A DNA stretch of 64,000 nt from contig NC_056034.1 of the NCBI RefSeq assembly GCF_004379255.2, positions 2,854,501 to 2,918,500 on the forward strand, in the 5' to 3' direction. A model generated the notes under the pieces. The model did not search any database and was not told where the DNA came from. It worked only from the letters and a program-made list of their open reading frames with translations. Shown here piece after piece: positions 21,543 through 32,700 of this stretch (position 1 is the first letter of the stretch; each line of letters begins with the position of its first letter). The position numbers and the translations under genes were made by a program. The stretch is from Salvia splendens (taxonomy: Eukaryota > Streptophyta > Magnoliopsida > Lamiales > Lamiaceae).

Positions 21543-22676
21543 ATGTCCGGCGACGGGAATTACGGCGGTGGCGGCTCCGGTGGGTGGGATCTCAACGCGT
21601 TCGGCGATTGGGAGACCATGTACAACACACTTGGTGGTTCCGGGTCGTCGACGCCGGGCACCCAGGGGTCGGCGACGCCGGGTGGGTACCAACCACCCAC
21701 TTTCGATGTGGATGCCTACGCTCGACCACCCGGCTCGCGGCTTTCTCAGGGTTTGTCCCAGATTCGGGAGGATATCCCCGTTGAACCCACCCAGGGAGGA
21801 AGCCGAGGCGGTGGAAGCTCTAGGGCTGCGTCTGAGGCACCCGAGGAGGAGGAGGAACTGGAGGGTCTGGGCCGGCATCCGTACAACAACGAAGAAACTA
21901 AGGCGGTGTACACCGCCTGGCTCACCGTCTCGTACGATCCCATCGTCGGGAACCAACAAGCCGTTAAGTGCTTCTGGGAAAAGGTCCGTGATGTCTACCA
22001 CCAGACTAAGCCGAAAGGGGTCCGGAAGCGCAAATATACAATGCTTCGTGCTCACTTTGACCGAGTCGACGCACAGGTCAAAAAATTTTGCGGCATCTAC
22101 TCGGCCGAAGCGGCGAACTACCAAAGCGGAGCTTCGGGCGCCGACATTCTGAGGGCGGCTTTGCGCGTCTTCTACCAGGACACCGGTCTACAGTTCAAAT
22201 ATGTTGATATTTGGCAGCTCGTCAAGGACGAGGAAAGGTGGGCCGGCGGTGTCCGCTCGAGCTCGGGCTCAACCTCAAAGCGCACGAAGCACACGGCGAG
22301 CGGCAACTACTCGTCTGGTGACACCGGTGAGGCCAGCGAGGGTGAACCGCAGGTGTTTGGGGGTACGGGGGATCCAACGCCCGACGAATACGGGGGATCC
22401 AGCCGTGGGCGCCGTCGGCCTCAAGGGACGAAGGCGGCTAGAGCGAGGAAGGGCCGAGGCGAATCAAACCAGTCGGCCTCGGGATCGGGCTCGCGGGGAG
22501 GCTCGGACACACATATGGTGGCGTACATGACTGCCACAATGGCGGACACTTCCCGCTTCTCGTACGCTCAATTCACGGCCTGGTGGAACGGAATTGTGTA
22601 TATGGCAGCACAACTTGGCCTTCCGACTCCCCCTCAACCTCGACCGCCTCCGGAGGATGATTCGCCGGCGGAGTAG
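21543..22676 (+). CDS. Harbinger Myb/trihelix-like accessory protein (377 aa)
   Basis: This protein is nearly identical to the one at 19358-20497. The differences are scattered substitutions and a two-residue shorter acidic run (EEEEEL near 101). It has the same domains: Gly/Ser head, SANT/trihelix region at about 114-188, NAM-associated-like FYQDTGLQFKYVDIWQLVKD, basic RGRRRPQ linker and conserved tail. CTATAAATAC near 21437 is the likely TATA box. The frame is intact. The ATG lies 1045 bp from the divergently oriented ATG of its sister. It would need a transposase supplied from another element. Confidence 0.86.
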   Translation: MSGDGNYGGGGSGGWDLNAFGDWETMYNTLGGSGSSTPGTQGSATPGGYQPPTFDVDAYARPPGSRLSQGLSQIREDIPVEPTQGGSRGGGSSRAASEAPEEEEELEGLGRHPYNNEETKAVYTAWLTVSYDPIVGNQQAVKCFWEKVRDVYHQTKPKGVRKRKYTMLRAHFDRVDAQVKKFCGIYSAEAANYQSGASGADILRAALRVFYQDTGLQFKYVDIWQLVKDEERWAGGVRSSSGSTSKRTKHTASGNYSSGDTGEASEGEPQVFGGTGDPTPDEYGGSSRGRRRPQGTKAARARKGRGESNQSASGSGSRGGSDTHMVAYMTATMADTSRFSYAQFTAWWNGIVYMAAQLGLPTPPQPRPPPEDDSPAE

Positions 22677-23183
22677 TTTTTTTATTTTCCCACGTTTAAT
22701 TGTGTGTTTTTTATTTTGTGTTTTTTATTTTTTTAGGATTTTAATTGTGTGTTTTTTTTTGTTTTTTTTAAGTTTAAGTTGAATTTTTTTTAATGTTGTG
22801 TGTTTTTTAATAAAGTGTGTTTGTTTTTATTAAAGTGTGTTTATTTAAATTGAATTGGGTTGAAAATAAAAAAAATGAAATTGAATGAATATTAATTTAA
22901 GGAACGGTTAAGGAACGAAGGGTTGCAGGTTCCGTTCCTTAGTTAAGGAATGGAGTAAAAAAGTACAGTGAGATACTCAAATATTGGTTTAAGGAACGGT
23001 ATAGGAACAACGTTGTGGATGGCCTCAAAGGAAGGGGTAAAAGCATAAATTCCAAGAGCAACTCGTCTAGGAAACATTAAAAAAAAACAAAACAAAACAA
23101 AACAAAAACATAGAGTGCCATGTGTCAACCCCTGATTGCTTAATCCACAGATTTTTACTGCCCGTCCCTGATTTCTTCTCCAC

Positions 23184-23190
23184 TATAAAA
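23184..23190 (+). promoter_or_regulatory. TATA box of the F-box/kelch gene
   Basis: TATAAAA lies about 150 bp upstream of the ATG at 23340. CCATGTGTCAAC at 23119 is an E-box-like word just upstream. Confidence 0.6.
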
Positions 23191-23339
23191 TCCCTTATCC
23201 ATCCCTCAGACCCTCACAATCTCTCGTGCACTTTTCTGTTACTCGAAATCATCAAACTATATTCAATCAAAAACAGTAACCTCAATTCCTTCAATTTTCA
23301 AATCACAGCAATCAATCTAGAGCAGCTCCTCCTCCGGCG

Positions 23340-24368
23340 ATGGATGAAAGGGATTGGAGTGAGCTGATACCGGGTCTACCGGAAGAAATCGGGCTGGAGT
23401 GCCTGACCCGGATGCACTACTCGGGGCACCGGATGGCTTCCTGCGTGTGCAGACGGTGGCGGCACCTCTTCCAGAGCAAGGATTTCTACTACCACAGGAA
23501 GCAGACGGGGTTCACCCACAAAGCGGCGTGCTTGGTGCAGGCCCTCCCGGCGCAATCGGGGTCGAAACCGACGGGCCAAGCCAGGTACGGAATATCCCTA
23601 TTCGACCCGGCGACGCAGGGGTGGGAGCGGGTGGAGGCGGTGCCCAAGTACCCGGAGGGCTTGCCCATGTTCTGCCAGCTGGCGAGCACGGAGGGGAAGC
23701 TGATCCTGATGGGCGGGTGGGACCCGTCGAGATGGGAGCCCGTGAGAGACGTGTTCGTTTACGAGTTCACAACTCGGAGGTGGACTCAGTGCGCCGACAT
23801 GCCCTCGACTCGGTCGTTCTTCGCGATGGGGGCGGCGGAGGGGAAGGTGCTGGTGGCAGGGGGCCACGACGAGAGCAAGAACGCGTTGAGGTCGGCGTGG
23901 GCCTTCGATGTGAAGGAGGGGGTGTGGTCGGAGTTGAGCGGGATGAGCGAGGAGAGAGACGAGTGCGAGGGGGTGGTGATGGGGTCGGAGTTCTGGGTGG
24001 TGAGCGGGTACGGGACGGAGACGCAGGGGGTGTTCAAGAGCAGCGCGGAGGTGTATGATATGAGGACGGGGGAGTGGAGGCGGGCGGAGGGGGCGTGGCC
24101 GGTCAGCCGCTGCCCGAGGTCGTGTGTGGGGGTGGTGTCGGGGGGGAATTCGCTCATCTGCTGGGCGGAGGCGGAGGCGGAGACGGAGGCGCCGGTGCAG
24201 GTGGGGGTGGACCTTGGGGATTGGACGCTGGTGGCAGGGGCGGCCTATCAGGGGGCGCCGCACGGATTCTGTGTCAGGGAGAAAGGGCAAAAGGGTAAAT
24301 TCACGAAGGTGAGTGTGTGCGATGACTATTCTGGGTATGTGCAATCTGGGTGCTGCGTTGAAGTTTAG
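23340..24368 (+). CDS. F-box/kelch-repeat protein, KMD/SKIP20 type
   Basis: A single-exon gene of 342 aa. The F-box spans about residues 8-55 (LIPGLPEEIGLECLTRMHYS, VCRRWRHLFQSKDFYYHRK). It is followed by kelch units: RYGISLFDPATQGWERV, KLILMGGWDP...VYEFTTRRWTQCADMP, KVLVAGGHDE...AFDVKEGVWSELS and FWVVSGYGTE...VYDMRTGEWRRAEG. The C-terminus ends YSGYVQSGCCVEV. The family forms SCF ubiquitin ligases. Arabidopsis KMD proteins target type-B ARR cytokinin regulators and phenylalanine ammonia-lyase for degradation. Membership is from the F-box wording and length; the exact paralogue (SKIP20/KMD3-like) is uncertain. The coding sequence is strikingly GC-rich and G-rich compared with the intron-bearing neighbours. 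Confidence 0.9.
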   Translation: MDERDWSELIPGLPEEIGLECLTRMHYSGHRMASCVCRRWRHLFQSKDFYYHRKQTGFTHKAACLVQALPAQSGSKPTGQARYGISLFDPATQGWERVEAVPKYPEGLPMFCQLASTEGKLILMGGWDPSRWEPVRDVFVYEFTTRRWTQCADMPSTRSFFAMGAAEGKVLVAGGHDESKNALRSAWAFDVKEGVWSELSGMSEERDECEGVVMGSEFWVVSGYGTETQGVFKSSAEVYDMRTGEWRRAEGAWPVSRCPRSCVGVVSGGNSLICWAEAEAETEAPVQVGVDLGDWTLVAGAAYQGAPHGFCVREKGQKGKFTKVSVCDDYSGYVQSGCCVEV

Positions 24369-24482
24369 AAAATGAATTACTTTAATCAAAGTCAGGTGTG
24401 GTGGTGACTTTGATCTGCGACTGCAAGCGATAGTGATTTTGAATTTTGAATGTGTATAGAAAATGAACACCCATCCTTTTAC

Positions 24483-24577
24483 CCTATCACTGGGTTTGAG
24501 CTTTTCTCTACTCCTATGTAAAAACCTATCACTGTTTTTTTTTGGGTTTTAGCTTTTCTCTACTCCTATGTAAAAAA
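24483..24577. repeat. Direct duplication downstream of the F-box gene
   Basis: CCTATCACTG and AGCTTTTCTCTACTCCTATG occur twice, about 43-47 bp apart, in the probable 3' UTR. Confidence 0.85.
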
Positions 24578-25697
24578 GGTTTGGCAGCTGCGGCATCTTC
24601 ATTTATTAGCATGGACCCAGCTCTTGACTTTTTCACCTTTATTTTCATGCGTGTTAGCATTCAAATTCTCCGCTATTACTTGTCTTATTAATCTACATAG
24701 CCACTGCTTTTACGCATACAGTGTCATGTCATCAATATAGATTTGGAGTGATGCTTGATCAGAAAACCAATTCAAGAGAGCTGAAATAGTTAGCCAAAAT
24801 GTACAAACAATTTCCACAGAATTCAAACTCAACTGTGTGTGAACGTGAATTATGTTAATTAATGTCAGTTATGGATCCCAAAAGCTAATTTTCTTCTTAA
24901 TAGAAAAGGAGGGAACTGGAAGATCGCCTTGTGTTTCGAGAAATGGCTACCTTAGATATTTTCGTTGATGTAATAAGCAACCATACATTCTTAGCCTCTG
25001 CATCCTTTGCGGCAACAGCCAGTGGATCAAAGCCACCTTACCTTCTGTTCTACCCAACTTGACTTGCTCTTCAGTTGAAGCCACCATTGTAAGATGTAAT
25101 GTTCAGTGCCACACATTCTGGTATGATCCAAATTCACAAGACAGAAAGAACTATTGTTACTTTTAATTTAACAAGCCCACCCTCCTCCAGTAGTCCACAA
25201 TTGGTAAATCAAAATGCATCCATGCTTCGATCTTCTCATTTATATGGTCACCAACACTGGGAATAAGTGTTTGTATATTACTCCATGCCCAAAACAGAAT
25301 GACGTTGGGAATACTACTTATTTATAGTAGTTGGTTACTTAGCGCCGGCCAACTATGACAGGGGGCATAAAATACAAACTTAGCTGCTGTCATTTTCTGT
25401 GGGCCGGCTGAGCATACGCAACACTCGACCCCCTTCCTGCATGACCGTCATTAATCTTCACTCAAATGTATTTCATTACTTTGGATGAAAAAACAAATCA
25501 AATTTTGGAATCTAAATATACAACTGGAACCCTCCTCTATAACGCTTTACAATCTTATCGAAAGAGCAACTATTACTATGACAAAATTGTACATGCTATG
25601 CATGGTATTATACAACAGAGGATGCATCGTTACCCAAATTTGAACTGTGAAGCACCCAAAGATGATCATACGGTGTTGGAAGTGGAAATGGGAGGAA
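24578..25697. other. Intergenic plus 3' UTR of the CPSF-A gene
   Basis: No complete gene was recognised. On the minus strand, 24905-25090 shows a short open stretch starting MVASTEEQVKLG followed by a GT donor-like site. I could not connect it to a family. The segment nearest 25697 is probably the 3' UTR of the next gene. Confidence 0.35.
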
Positions 25698-28600
25698 TTA
25701 GTTTAAGGCATAATGAACTCGCTCAAGCAGGCGAACAACCTGATTAACCATTACTGGAGTGGGAGGTTTATGGCTTAGGTTTGCAGGTAATGCCAAAACA
25801 CCCTCTTGTTGCATACTTGTAAGCTCTAAGAATTGAGCCAGAATGTCCCCATCCAGTATCTTAGGTACCCCACCCTGTCCGTTTCATTCCCAAAATCAAA
25901 ACAAACTGTTAGATCTCTCTCTCTCTACACACATACACACAGAGGACACATCCACAATGTAATCACTATGCCAGATTGATAAAAAAAACAGACACCACTC
26001 ACAAATAAGTCATTAAATACTCACCCGACATTCGCGGCTGCGGAACTCATTGTGATCATTTCCCAAAATTGGAGTAGTAAGAGGGTCAATGACCAACCTA
26101 GCCTGAACGTCTTTTAATAGCTCGTATTCCTCCCTGCAAACACAGATTCCATGCATTCTTACACAACTTTTCAATGCTTAATCTAAGAGAAGCCAATTTG
26201 AAATAACAGAAAATTGATAATATCATTGGAACACCAACAAAATTAAGCTTCAGAATTTTAATTGATGGGAGCATTCACAACCTAGCAAACATAGCAGTAT
26301 ATATATAAGTCATAAACACAGAACTATCTGGCAGGACTTATTTACATAAGGCGTGTTATCTCTAGTTCAATCACAAAGGACTAAATAGAAGAAACAGGAC
26401 AGGTGTACCTTGTCATAGGAATGAAGATTATTATGCTTCCCAACAGTGTCGATGCCATGACACAGTTTCTTAATAAATTATTGTTAGTACTAACAGCATC
26501 ACAGTCCCTTAGCACATCATCTGCTGGAAGTTTGTATGAGAATGATCCCTGGAAGACGTGCAAACAAATCAAGCCATTTAAGGAAACTGCTTAAAAAGGC
26601 ATCCTTGTTAGGAAATTACCTTCCTCATGCTCATGGCAATTTCACCCATATAATACGAACAACTTAGAGTCAAGTTCCGTTCTGGACTAACATTGTCTGT
26701 AACACAAGTTGAGTAATCATATTAATGATTATTGCAGGTTAGTAATGAGTTCTTAACAAATGGCTTCATAGTCCAGGTAAACTCACCTTCTAAATGATTT
26801 GCAGACGATAAGACAACAACACTCCCCTTCCGGTCTGAAACAAAGGCAGTATCATCATCCATTAGGACACAATCAGCAACCAGTCTCTGGACAGGATCAC
26901 AATATATTTGCTCCAATTTTCTGGAATCCTGGACATTAAGTGACAGTGTCTCAATCTTACACCAATGTTATTAACACATCATTAACCTAGTAATAGATTT
27001 TTTTCCTTATTTATTGTTCTTTTAATTATTAAATGAATTCATCCCACATCCTGTTTCGCACACAGCCATTCACAAGGATAAAGTAAGACAAATAAGGAAC
27101 TATAGTAAACCCTAAAGCCATCCACTGACCTCATGGTATGAATAGAAAAGAACACCATCTCGGCAATCACCAACAGCTATCCTGGTGAAATGTGCAGTCA
27201 GAGTCATTATCATAAAACGTGTTCTTCCAACTGCCAGCCTTCTCACCCTTTGAGAGTTATCATTCGGAAAACCACACACATAAAACTGAAAAAAATAATC
27301 TCTTTAGAAACTCCACAACAATAATCTTCAAAGCAAGCAGTGGCTGTGAGCAGGTGATATTTCACGACTTACAGAATTACCAGCGGAAGCCAAGAAGTAG
27401 CAGTCAAGGTAAGGGCAGACAGCGGTAACCAACCCTGGCCAGACAGCTGAATAGGCCAAGCGCAAGTGCCAGGATTCAGTTTCTTCAAGTTTGACACCAT
27501 CAGAACTATTATCATCTGGACTGCTGCAGATACTACTGCACGAAAGCTGTTCTGCAGCATGACTACCAATAGGTGAACTTCTCTGGGTCATAGAACCAGT
27601 GTCTGAATTTTGCAAGTGTTCAAGGCAAAGAACCACCAAGCGGCCTTTTGTACTGTAAGATTCACAACATACAATTTTTAAATGAATACAAATAATAAAT
27701 TTTGACCCAAAATCAGACAAATTAGTAAACTTTTAAATACAAGGATCAAGCCCATTGCAACTCTAAAACTATTATTTTATTAAAGGCAGCTTTCTACAAA
27801 TACTAACCTCTCAGCTTCACCACTTGGCATAATAGCTGGTCCAGCAGATGAGCTAGTTCCAATCACCAACACGTTCTCATTCCCAACCTTTACAAACTCC
27901 ATGCATTTCCCTGTCTCCCCAGGTTCAAATTTGAAAGATGCCAAAACTGAGCCACTCAAAGAATCCACACAACAAACATCCGAGGAGCATGAATCATTAT
28001 CCAACTCTGTCCTCATGACAAGCAACAGGCTGCTTTCGTTGTGATATAAAACTTTCCTTGGGGTGCCGCCAAGATGAAATTTCTGCACATTAAGCCTCTT
28101 ACTCGGCACCATTTCCACCTATATAAATTAGAGGGAAAAAAATGTTATGACTAGTGCTCTTTGCATGAAAGTTATTTCACCTTAATCATACGAGTAACAA
28201 GATAAAAGACCCAAAAGCTAATATGCGGCTCTAATTTTGTCAACAAAGAAATGATGGTAGGTAACATACGTGTATAACACAGTCGGTGTAGAACACTAAT
28301 TTGGCTTAATCATGATTGCCTCTACTTATGTAGTGCTCCAATATATGATATATGAAAATATTATGGACAAGGATAAAAGTATGAAGGGATTTAATATGGA
28401 TCAACAAATGTAAGAACCAACAACTTACCAAGTGGAGACTATTTTCCGCAACAAACAAGATTCCACTGGGGCATTCAGTCGAACATACAGGAGTGACATG
28501 AGTAGAAGGTTGAAATGATATGGATGTATAAGATAGGCTGTGTCTTGCAGTCTGCAATAGCCAAGGCCTATCACTGAGAGCAATCATATCAGCATCAATG

Positions 28601-31600
28601 GAATCACTTAATGAAACCAAGAAAACAGGTGTGATACCAATACGGCGTACAGCAATCAGCTGAAGATCAACAGGTAAGTCTCCTTCAGTACTATAGGATG
28701 TACTGGACATAGACATTGGTACTTCATTCTTAGAAGAGACCGAGTTTGATGAGACCTGGAAGTTAATTGTAGAGGTACCAACAAAATTCTGCTGAGCAGG
28801 TGGCCTAATTGGAAAGGGTGTTGAGGTACTAGGCCACTCAAACCTAAGTAGCATTCCGTTCCTTAATCCCGAAAGAACATACGGGCGGTCAACCATAACA
28901 AGCCTCACATCTTGTGGAACACACCCACTAACAGAAGTCCCCATAGTGTTTGTTAGTGATATGGTCCCTGTGGCAAGAACTTGTAGCCCCTTCGCATGTG
29001 TAAAGGACACAACTTCTACTGAAGGCTTATGAGTACCAATAACAAATATATTATCAACATGATCTCCAGACGGAGAGGTTGTCACAAGATTATTGACTGA
29101 AAAATCCATCAAAACTTTATTCAGATCAGGGTGCTTCTGAGGTATTGAAATACAAGATAACTCATTCTGCAAGTTTACACATTGCATTTGATAAATATTG
29201 TAATGATATGCCGACAAAGCTCTAATACCAAGGATGAATAAGAAGGATGGACTGGATGTCGCTACAACTATTATGCTCTGCCCAACAGCTCCGAGACTTA
29301 TAGTCATATTTTCAGGGAACCATGATGTGCATACTGGAGATGACAAAGGAATACCATCAGGAGGCACTGCTGCTCCAACGGGCAAACACAGTCTAACTCC
29401 AGATTGGTAAATTTGAACTAATACACCATCAGCCACAACACCACAAGCCAAAGTACAAACATCAGGCCTAAAACCTACCGAGTCAGTTACATCAGAAAAG
29501 CTGACACCAACTGAAAGAACTCTGGTCTCTTCCACAAATGACAGTACTAGAAAAGAATGATAAGGATCCGAAACTTTCAAATTAACAGTCCATGTACCAG
29601 TTACGCCTTGATAAATTGGAGCAGTTTTCAGTAATTTCTCCACACTGATACCACTCCGAATGATCCTTAAGGATCCCTCAGATGCTATCCCAGAGCAGGC
29701 AAACATTTGATCATGTTTTTCATCAGGATAATCAACAATACACATGTCCAAGATTGGTGCGATGTTTTGAACTGAACCTCTGTACTGTAGAAATCCCTCT
29801 TCAAATTTTAAGATCATCCCATCAGCCATATCAACAATAGCTGCCAGAAATCCACCATCAAGCCATAACAGAGCATTGCATGGTAGACCTTTATAAAGAC
29901 AATCAGATAAACTTACTCTGGGGCCATCCGACTCAAAAAGGACTTCAATTGCATAGAGATCCCCAGAGTCAGCACTAAATAATATTCTAGGAGCATTAGT
30001 TATAATAGGTTCCCAACTCCATGAGCAAACATAATTAGAACCAGGTAGTACATTACTATAGTCATCGATATTCATTGGATCATCACTTTTATTTATGTCA
30101 CCGAGCTCCAGTAAAGCAGAGGCAGCGACACTATAAATACCTTCTTCATCCATAATATCTGGTATTCTAATAATGTTTTTGAATTTCGTTTCCTCCACCG
30201 GTGTGAAATTTAAGCTTGTCCTGTAGACACAAGAAGGGCTCTGAACATTCCTGAAATCCATTAGGACAATATCACCGGCCCTAAAGAGGAAGGCAAACCC
30301 ATGAGATTGAGGGACTTCAACAATATGATATGCTAATGGTCCAGCTTCTGCAAATTGATATACCACATGTATAGCTTGTTCCGCAATGTCCCATTCTAGC
30401 AACATAAGCTCATTCCGATAAAAAGATCCGCGCCTGTAGATCCCGAAGTAGAGCTTTTTAACAATGGGAATAAATTCTTAATATTATAGTAATTGCTAAA
30501 TACAATAGAAGCAAAGATCAAGATAGTTGAAGGGGACTTTATGAGTAAAAGGTAAAGTAGCCATTGTTCTCCGTGAACAGGCAGATAGCAACCTATTAAG
30601 AAGTATGGCCAGCAAAGGATTCTGTTCTTGTCCAGTTTGATTGTAATCTCGCGAGATGAAGCACATGCTCCATATAGTACCAGAAATATTAGTAAAACCC
30701 TTTGCAGATTCCAAGTGTCCATCTTTTCCAGGAGGAACAAAGATTTTCTGAAATGAAAGAACAGTTTCGGCATCCAGTTAACTAGTAAAACTGCAACAGG
30801 AACCAGAGAAGGGTGAAATCACATAAACCTTTGGAATACTGTACCAGCATAGACTAACCTTCTCAATGATATCACCACTTTCAGACATTGAGACCGAAAA
30901 AATAGCCAACTGATCCTCATATGCACTAACAGCAACATAACAACCACTGTAGAGAGCAAAGCAATTAGCTACCTACATGAATAGCCATTCTACAAGCTCT
31001 GAGAGGTAGCCACATGACTGTCTACTGATGCACGGGAAGTCTAGAAAGCACAAGCTTAAAACAGGAAGCAACTAACCTGGAATCAACCGCCAGCATCCTT
31101 CCAACTTGATGCCTTGAATTTCCAGGATCAGAAAGTTGAACATGGCTTAAAGGGAAAAACCTATACCCAGAAAAGGGGGAAAACATAAGGTTTTGAGCTC
31201 CAAGCTAGCAAAACTAAAGTCAGTGAGATATAAAGTTACATATTGCAGAAAAGGAACCTGTGCATTTCATTGCAAAAGGTCAGAAACGAAAGCTTTCCAG
31301 AATCAGAAACCACAAGTAAAATGTCCTTCCCCAGTATCTAGATTTTTTTTTTTTTGTTTCTCATTAGTGTATAGAAAATAATCAAGCAGGTGACATTCAA
31401 TTCAATAGGAACGCCAAACTTGATCTTGCACAACTAATGAGCAACACAAACCTTAGGATTCTGCACATGAAACTTGTTGTTCCAGGGAAGGACTGCTAAA
31501 TCTTTTATAGTGCCGAACACAGGTTGTTCAGAAATAGATTGAACAATCCCACCTTGATCAATTATCACCAGTTCTATTGATGATTCCTGGAACAAGCATC

Positions 31601-32090
31601 TAAGATATTTGTATATGTTGTATAAATTACAAACTATTCGTGTCTAAAAGACATACACACGAAGGCAAAAATACACTAGGAATGGACCATGAAGCTATCT
31701 AGTTGAGCTTATACAAAGCAATTTTACGGTATTAGAGGCGGAATCGCAAGGAATGGAGCAGCTTTGAAATAATGAAAATCTAGATACTACGAAAAGATAA
31801 AATTTGAGTATTTTAATGATATAATTTAAAAAAAAACTGATATTCAGCAAGAAAAAAAGGAGGTGAGATGGTGCGGCAATCGGTCCTATGTGATCGATGG
31901 TAGATGCCCTAAATCATACCTTTCCGAAGACGACGTCGTAGGAAGATGAGGAGCGGAAGTGGCCGGAGACAGCTTGAAGAACAACGCTGCCTCTGAGGAC
32001 AGTTTTGGCCAAGTAAAATGCATCGGAAGGTGATCGGAGGGTAGATGCATTTGACGACGACGATGCAGATTGTTCTTCTGAAACCGCCAT
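25698..32090 (-). CDS. CPSF-A/DDB1-family protein (At3g11960 type)
   Basis: Fifteen coding exons were assembled: 32090-31920, 31586-31452, 31325-31258, 31160-31077, 30946-30859, 30747-30593, 30433-28429, 28118-27808, 27652-27373, 27285-27130, 26928-26787, 26696-26620, 26548-26409, 26133-26025 and 25874-25698. Together they give 4098 nt, or 1365 aa. The N-terminus is MAVSEEQSASSS. An MMS1-N-like beta-propeller region includes GTIKDLAVLPWN and GNSRHQVGRMLAVDS. The CPSF-A region includes AVGRTRFMIMTLTAHFTRIA, VGDCRDGVLFYSYHEDSRKL and YCDPVQRLVADC, which are also hallmarks of SF3B3/RSE1. The C-terminus is VVRLLERVHYALN. Family members are multi-propeller scaffolds in pre-mRNA processing or cullin ligases. 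The exact role of this plant-specific branch is not settled. The 2-kb exon is notable in an otherwise finely split gene. Confidence 0.93.
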
Positions 32091-32700
32091 AGATTAGGGT
32101 TTTAGAATATAACAGAAGAAGGGAAGAAATCCAATCACTTGAGTGGAAAAGCTGTGGATTTGAGACGGGGGTATCGAAGCTTTGATTGCGCAGTCATGTG
32201 CTGCTGCAGTTGCCTGTTGCTGCTCCTACTCCATTCCGCTTATTCTATTTCAATCATGCCAGACCGATCTCTCACGCACCCCTTTCAAATGACAACATTG
32301 CCCCAACTCATGACTCCCCTCAAGTATTATTTGCATATTAAATTCACTGAACTTTGCCGATTGCTAATGATTTCACACAATTTATCAAATTAAGGTTAAA
32401 CTGCTGGATTTGAGAGATTGGTTAAATATACATGTTTTTTTTTTTGCAACATCTATTTTCCCAGTAAGAGGCGCACTGCCCGAAAGTAGGCGGCGCTGCG
32501 TCCATTGCCGGGAAGGGAGGGGAGCAATGGGTGAGGCCGGCTGAGCGGGTCTGAGCGCATCGCCGGTGGAGGTGGGTGAGTGAGCAACTTTTTTTTATTT
32601 CAAATTCAAAACTCTATAAATACAACGTAAGTTTAATTTTATTTTATTTTATTTCATTTCATTTCATTTCATTTCTTAATCTATCTTCACTTGCAAAAAT

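Larger units (their letters stand above)
21119..23024 (+). mobile_element. PIF/Harbinger element H3B, inverted sister of H3A
   Basis: It begins GGGCACCCGCAACGCG and ends with the complement of GGCCATCCACAACG, flanked by TCA on both sides (21116-21118 and 23025-23027). The content mirrors H3A in the opposite orientation and is nearly identical throughout. Different target duplications (TAA and TCA) indicate two separate insertions 158 bp apart, not one inverted duplication. Confidence 0.92.

Noticed and set aside
23598..24470. 290-aa minus-strand ORF opposite the F-box/kelch gene
   Set aside because: It is a shadow caused by the GC-rich coding strand. The product is low-complexity His/Pro/Arg-rich and without family resemblance.
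24905..25090. Minus-strand fragment starting MVASTEEQVKLG, possibly an exon
   Set aside because: It is short, lacks a recognisable family, and the next frame has no support. It is mentioned only as part of the intergenic entry.
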